A DNA stretch of 64,000 nt from Azolla caroliniana. Its lineage: Eukaryota; Polypodiophyta. The stretch's first letter is position 1; each line of letters opens with the position of its first letter. Both the position numbers and the translations under genes were made by a program. The notes under the pieces were generated by a model. The model had not been told where the DNA came from, searched no databases, and worked only from the letters and a program-made list of their open reading frames with translations. Positions 58,842-64,000 of the stretch are shown piece after piece. The DNA is taken from assembly GCA_043228905.1 (NCBI GenBank), contig JBHGNT010000009.1:3472001-3536000 (forward strand), written 5' to 3'.

Positions 58842-61800
58842 ATGCCTCTCGCAGCATCGCAGGAAACCCGTTCTTGGCTACAGCAACGAGGATTGGGTGG
58901 GTACCTATGGGTCATCGACGCGCTAGCGCACCCGGACGCCCCAACAATAGCACGCAAAATCCACCCGGACACAGTAAGCAACAACATGATTCACATTGCC
59001 CTGGACCTTGCGCGAGGCGGAGACCATGAGGTCGAAATCCCTCCCCACTCGACCCTCAAGGAATATTTTGGGATGTATTCGATGTCAGGAAAAGCTTACC
59101 GCACGTATGGAGGGCCAAACAAGGCTTTTGGGGAGATCGCCCGGATTTTGATGGAATACGCATTTGTGCATACGAATCCCATGAGTATGCCACAGAATAA
59201 AGCTGCCATAATCATCAGAGCGTGCGAAGGCGACAAAATCGATTGGGGAATCATCATCGGCGAAGGAGTTCGTCCGGCGCTTGAATCTTTTCAAACCGGT
59301 AAGCGATTGTTGCCTGTGATTAATCATTTCCTCACAGTCCTCTACCCACCTCCTTCGGTTTCCCCTTGTCGCATCCTTACCTCCCCACCACCACCACGGA
59401 AACAACTGGAGAAGTTTTTGGCGTTAACCCAGGAAGAATGGGAAGACCCCTCCCTCGCCTTCTCCACTTCCCGCAGCCGTTCGGAACCCTCCTTCCACCT
59501 CGGCACCACCCCCACCAAAAACGCAGAAGCAACGGGCGTTAACAACGACCCGTGTCGAATGGGACGAGGCCGAGGAGCCCATCACTGAGGATGTCACCAT
59601 ACGACAGAAGCCACCAAGGACATCGATGCCCTCTCCACAACCGAGCCCACGCCCCACAAACCAGCAGCCCTCGAGCATACGGCAACAAAAGAGGAAACAA
59701 GCCGAGGAGCCAACACCACCGGCCCCGGACTCGCAGGATCAGCCCCAAAAACGATGACGCATCAATCAAGGGTCAACCATAGAAACCGAGGGCGCCCAAC
59801 ATCAGAAATCAAAAGAGGCCAGCACGACCTCCACGGCCATGGTACCAGTGGAGTCATGGCTCCAAGTAGGTAGGATCGAGCATAAACAAACCACGTAGAT
59901 ATCATAGGATGAAGTCCTCAGTTACAAAGACCTCCCCGCAGAGGCATACGAGTTCAGTGCACTACTTCGACTGGGCACAACATATGAGTTAATGGATTTC
60001 CTCGCGCGCACCCAAGTAGCTACCGCCGCTCGTAAGGTCGAGGAGCACTCGGAAACAAAGATGACCAACGCACTCTAATGGGAGAACTTGAACCTCACGA
60101 GGATCGAGCCTTACAGAAGATAGGGCGGAAGAAGCAAGCACAAAATGCTTCTCTCCTCATGGAGTTACCATATCTGAACACGGCCTTAGTCAAGGCATAT
60201 CGAAATTTGCACCACACAACTCGGGCAGCCAAGGACATGGCCCGACGTGTCAAAACGACACAACAGCAAACCAAACGGGCCACTGAGCTATGGCAAGCCG
60301 CCGAGCAGAAATTGGCGTCATTAGAGAAGCAACATCAAGAATAGCTGCTCTTAAGCCTCACTGCCCCGAGTAACGATGTCCCACTAACCCCTCTTCTGAA
60401 CCCGAGCCTGAGTACTATTGTTACTGAAGCACACAACGACGACACAACTCACCCCAGGGTAGCCACGGTCAATGCAAGCACAATGACGCATTCGATACAG
60501 ATAAGCAAGCCATCGTCACGGGTAGAGAGAAGCCTGCAACCCCAAACCACCCACGCTTCCACGCAAACGTCACCACCACCTGTCTTCATGGAAAGATCTA
60601 CACAGACGGACAGGGAGCCCACTCCCCGGAACCAACAAGCTGCAACCTAGATAGGACCTCCCCTCCGTGACTACCAAGAGGACCTTAAGGCCCAGATCTC
60701 TCTAGCCGAGTTAGCAGAACAAAACCACAACAACATTATTGGCCAACTATGGGAACAAGCCACGGGCCGTGAAGCAGACCTCAAGCGACTGCTTGTTGAA
60801 AGGTCAGCCGCACTCAAAGAACAAGAAAGAGAGGTGATGACCCTTCAGGTCTCTATCACCGAGGCCAAAGAACGATTCCTCAAAGAAGTAGAGCAGAATA
60901 GCCAACGGGAATGCGAGCTATTCACAAACAACCAGGAATTACGTCGTCAACAAAGGGCATTACAAGAATTGGCAAATGAGCACATGCAAAAGTGGAGGAT
61001 CTCTGAAGAGCAAAGGGCGAAAATTTCCGATGCATATCACCAGTTGCAAACAGAGCACATCGCCGCCGGAGAATGACATCGGGACGCTTGGAGACAAGAC
61101 AGGGACGAAACTGTAGCTCAGCTCACCAAACGTTACGAGCAGACAATCGCGCTCATAACCGAAAAAGCAAAAGATAACCAAGCAACTTTAGTGCTCCTCG
61201 TCCGCAGAAGCCAAGAAGACGCCAAGGCCGCAAGGGAGGAAGTGGAAGTTCACCGAGCTAGCATCGGCATGGACGATACTAAAATAAAGATCCTAATCAA
61301 CAAGTATCGCCAACAATTCACCAAGAAGATCGAGGAAACGCTCGACCGTGTCTGGCAGGAATGGTCGGCCCAAGCCGCTGAATTACACATACTACGCGCG
61401 GACGCCGAGAACCGAAGGAAGGAGGGCCGAGGGTTTTACAAGATGGATGACACCAGCATCCAGACCTTCCGTGAAGACTTGACTGAGGAATATTATACCA
61501 CACCACGGCCATCGAGCAACTTCTCGAGGAATTAAATGACGATCTAATGGTGTTCCGTTTAAAAGCTGAAGCTTACGAAGAGGAACGCCTAGCTATCGAG
61601 ACTAACAGAGCTGCCATGACCGACGAGCAAGAACCCGAGCCCACCCCCACGGAAGCCAGACAGGAGGAACCTGCCCCTACAGATCCCCACATCCCAACTG
61701 AGCCACAAACTACAACCACGACCCTGCCTGAATCGGAACCAACAGAGGGCAGCGCACGCAACGACACAGCCATATCCGACTCGGCAGCAAAACCTCCATC

Positions 61801-61876
61801 ACCAACCCCACCTTCCGAGCAGCGAAACCAACCCCATGCCCCCGAGGATATCCTCGGCATATTAGAACAGGATTAA
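58842..61876 (+). pseudogene. Coiled-coil 3' ORF of T2
   Basis: A sense ORF between integrase and the 3' LTR. The first 248 codons are open: MPLAASQETRSWLQQRGLGG, ALDLARGGDHEVEIPPHSTL, YGGPNKAFGEIARILMEYAF and GKRLLPVINHFLTVLYPPPS, a helical domain I cannot name with certainty (it recalls the N-terminal domain of plant transposon-associated proteins). Then come a stop at 59586, a Pro-rich part, DLPAEAYEFSALLRLGTTYE (60000), MELPYLNTALVKAYRNLHH (60160), and long coiled coil (60660-61500) with SAQAAELHILRADAENRRKE and GRGFYKMDDTS. The end DILGILEQD is at 61850-61876. It is broken by stops at 59586, 59896, 60075, 60344 and 61074 and a frameshift near 61500. Conserved blocks match T1. Not an Env: no signal or membrane segment is seen. 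Confidence 0.72.
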
Positions 61877-62004
61877 CACAAACCCATAAGCCCTTGTATA
61901 AACGGGCAACATTTGTAATTTGTTTTGTTTTTTCTCAAAATCCATGGTTATCCCTCCACATTGTGAACCGTGGGTCTAATGGACAAATTCCTGTTTCACG
62001 GGTG

Positions 62005-62471
62005 TGCCAGGTGTTGTCCATAGGCCAGAAATATAAATAGGTGAAGAAATAGGTAGAACTAGAAATAGTCGAGCTTTTAGCCCTCACAATCAGCCGATGG
62101 CTCGGCTCTGTCTAAGGAAGAAAACTATATAAACCGAGATCTGCATACCTCAGAAGGGGAGAGATAGATTATTTTAGCAAGATTACTATCGTAGCACCGA
62201 GCTCTACAAAATTGTTTCCAGCCGAGAGCTGTGTATTGTAATCGTTGTGAGTTTCTCATTTCATACAAATCTCGCTCTTATTGTTCCGTCATCTGGGTAT
62301 TCTCCCCGGTACTCGCAACCAAGCTACGTCAATGCCTAATTGGTTGTAACCCGTGTACACTCCTCATTTTCATATCGTCTTCTCAGGGTAGAAGAGGATT
62401 CCATGTAACACGACCCTTGATACCGATAGCCTGTGGGCTCATTGAAGGTGTTTCCCCCAGAAACAGTTAAC
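62005..62471 (+). repeat. 3' LTR of T2
   Basis: TGCCAGGTGTTGTCC to about cagttaac, 467 bp. It contains gaaaactatataaacc (TATA at about 62120) and a U5 with gtttctcatttcatac. The right end is set by the resumption of copia integrase sequence and is uncertain by a few bases. Confidence 0.75.
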
Positions 62472-62475
62472 AATG

Positions 62476-64000
62476 TCAACCCATTTCTTTTTCGAGTTGG
62501 TCCTTGAGTTTTTGGAAGTGGGACAACACTTCGCTCTTCTTCTTCACTGGGAAGATCCACACGTAGCACGAGTAGTCGTTGATGAGGGTGACATAGAATC
62601 GGCATCTGCCGATCGTCGGCGTTTGAGCTAGTCCCCATACATCTAAATGTATGATGTCAAGGAGGCATTTTCTTGCTTAGCTCTCCTTCGGGAATGGGAG
62701 TCGACGTTGTTTGCAGAGTTGGCATGCTTCGCACACTCGGTCAACTCGTTTCGACTCGAATGCCGGAAGTCCGATGACGACTCCCTTTGATTGCATTGCT
62801 CGAAGTCGTTGGAGGTTTATGTGGCTGATTCTTTTGTGCCACAACTCGATGCTTGTCTCAGTTTTGAGACCTTTAGCGTACATTGCCGATTTCACCTCGT
62901 TCGAATCGAGGATGAACATTCGACCGTCTCTCCATCCCTTCGCTATGACTCGACCATCTTTCTCAATGAAACAACCTTCTTTATTGAAGCGGACTTGCAT
63001 GCCTTGCTCCATGATTTGGCCAACGGAGACCAAATTCTTCGTTATTGTGGGCACATGGAAGACATTCTTGATGCAAGTTTGCTCACCTTCTTTCCCAAAT
63101 GGGACATTGCCGATGTGCCGAATGGGATGTGTGCCCGATGTGTGATGTCGTCTCCCGTCTCTATGAAGCCGGGTCAATGCAGTGTACGCAAGTCATTGAA
63201 CCACTCTTCGTGGGATGTCATGTGATGTGAGGCGCCAGAATCAACGAACCACTCGTCTTCCTAGTTGAAGGTGCTCGTGGAGTTGGAAGGTGTCATAGAG
63301 TTCGTTCTATGTCTCATCACGAATAGACCACCGTAGTCATCGTATTCGGAGTTGTTGGCGTAGTTTTTGAGTTGTCGGCTTGTCGAAGCCGACTCGCTTC
63401 TCTTTCTCAGACACTCCTCTTCGCGGTGGCCAATTTTGTCGCAATAGTTGCAAGCAATGGGCCACATTTGCCGACCTTGTTTGGCATGGAAGCTCCCCCT
63501 TCTTCCGAAAGTCCCTTGATGGCTTCCGTCTTGTTGTCGAAGGTTTGAGTTCCCTTTGTGTGATGGGTCGAATGAACCTCTTCTACCGCCTCGACTTCGT
63601 TCTCGGCCACCATCCGAATTTGAGAAGAACATTTGTCCTTCCCATGTCTTGGTTTTGGTTTGGACATGGTTCTCTTCAACCATTAGCATTGATTGAAGGT
63701 CAAAGAACGAAGAAGGGTTTTCCCTTGCCAAGATTGTCGTCTCAACGAGTCGAATCGTTGTGCGAGGCCGTGCAAGCATACTTGAACCATCTCGTCTTCG
63801 TCAGTGTTTATTTTGATGGAGCCAAGTGAGTCGCAAATGCTCTTGATCTTGGCGGTGTAGTTCGACACAGACATGTCTTTTTGCCGAATGTTGTTCAACT
63901 CTTGTCGGAGTTTAAGCTTTCAGGCGGTTGTGTTGGCGGCGAACATTTTCTTTAACTTCGCCCACGCTTCTTTAGACGTCTTGGCGTCTCGAATGTGGCT
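62476..64000 (-). pseudogene. Gag to integrase N-terminal part of copia C6
   Basis: Minus strand, runs off the right edge. Gag: ELNNIRQKDMSVSNYTAKIK-type sequence, SICDSLGSIKINTDEDEMVQ and VCLHGLAQRFDSL (63683-63898), a Gly/Arg-rich segment, knuckle CNYCDKIGHREEEC (63425-63465), protease WFVDSGASHHMTSHEEWFND (63190-63255), Gag-preintegrase ELWHKRISHINLQRLRAMQS and CEACQLCKQRRLPFPKES (62677-62860), then core start INDYSCYVWIFPVKKKSEVL and SHFQKLKDQLEKEMG (62480-62580). Frameshifts near 62640, 63180, 63400 and 63690. The catalytic second half lies at 45616-45953 beyond T2. Confidence 0.85.

Larger units (their letters stand above)
45954..62471 (+). mobile_element. Tat/Ogre-like Ty3 element T2 with extra 3' ORF
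   Basis: A plus-strand element inserted in the integrase of copia C6. LTRs are 45954-46216 (3' part deleted) and 62005-62471. Internal order is gag with three zinc knuckles, protease, RT, RNase H, integrase, then a long coiled-coil ORF before the 3' LTR, as in Tat-lineage elements. R5 sits between gag and protease, and a solo copia LTR sits after RNase H. Flanks aatg at 45950-45953 and 62472-62475 may be a 4-bp duplication, though the LTR would then end in AC. Many stops make it inactive. Confidence 0.85.

Noticed and set aside
58842-59588. An envelope gene after integrase in T2
   Set aside because: No signal peptide, membrane segment or cysteine pattern; the ORF is helical and coiled-coil.
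1-64000. Host genes, tRNA or rRNA genes, CRISPR arrays, bacterial operons
   Set aside because: Every long reading frame I could identify belongs to an LTR element; iMet-like strings are primer sites beside LTRs; direct repeats are LTRs or mini/microsatellites.

Overview
The window is a repeat-rich piece of a plant nuclear genome. I see no ordinary host gene, rRNA or tRNA gene. Essentially all 64 kb is LTR retrotransposons nested inside one another: Ty1/copia elements, a chromodomain Ty3/gypsy element (G1), Tat/Ogre-like Ty3 elements with an extra 3' ORF (T1, T2), and a third Ty3 group (family R) with FLDDIPIKG reverse transcriptase. Plant features are the tRNA-iMet-type binding sites (TGGTATCAGAGC), plant-type copia polyproteins and Tat-like elements. 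The sushi/Tcn1-like gag of G1 and the family R polymerase make me suspect a non-seed plant (lycophyte, fern or moss), but this is only an inference.

Layout, left to right. 1-2142: minus copia C4 (gag, PBS, 5' LTR) holding a solo LTR (282-1048). 2143-3078 and 8886-10755: old minus copia C0, split by G1 (3079-8880), a complete young chromovirus. 10756-44093: remains of minus Tat element T1, split by a solo family R LTR (S1, 12616-17872) that itself holds the gag-only element R1 (12786-17382); by plus-strand R2 (18377-23361), fused at a deletion to minus-strand R4 (23362-38219); and by copia C1 (38472-44016), almost intact. Inside R4 lie R3 (23458-28841, itself holding copia fragment C2), solo LTR S2 (30757-31384) and the deleted copia C3 (32919-35899). 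44094-45615: fragments of two copia elements (C5, C7). 45616-45953 and 62472-64000: minus copia C6, split by the plus-strand Tat element T2 (45954-62471). T2 holds R5 (47272-53810) and a copia solo LTR (56283-56975).

Nesting gives a relative order: C0, C6 and T1 are old; T2, R2 and R4 later; S1, R3, R5, C3 and S2 later still; R1 sits inside S1, and G1 and C1 look youngest because their LTR pairs are almost identical. Most insertions are confirmed by target-site duplications: G1 gtaac, C1 tgggg, solo LTRs atcag and gatga, R5 acgt, R3 acgc, S2 ccgg.

Three results stand out. G1 has intact gag and pol, a 12-nt match between its predicted mRNA 5' end and its primer site (Tf1-like self-priming), and a complete -1 frameshift signal (GTTAAAC, 6-nt spacer, 11-bp hairpin). 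All seven family R insertions are flanked by a 4-bp NCGN target, which suggests an integrase choosing CpG-centred sites. Both Tat elements keep traces of the same sense-strand coiled-coil protein gene between integrase and the 3' LTR.
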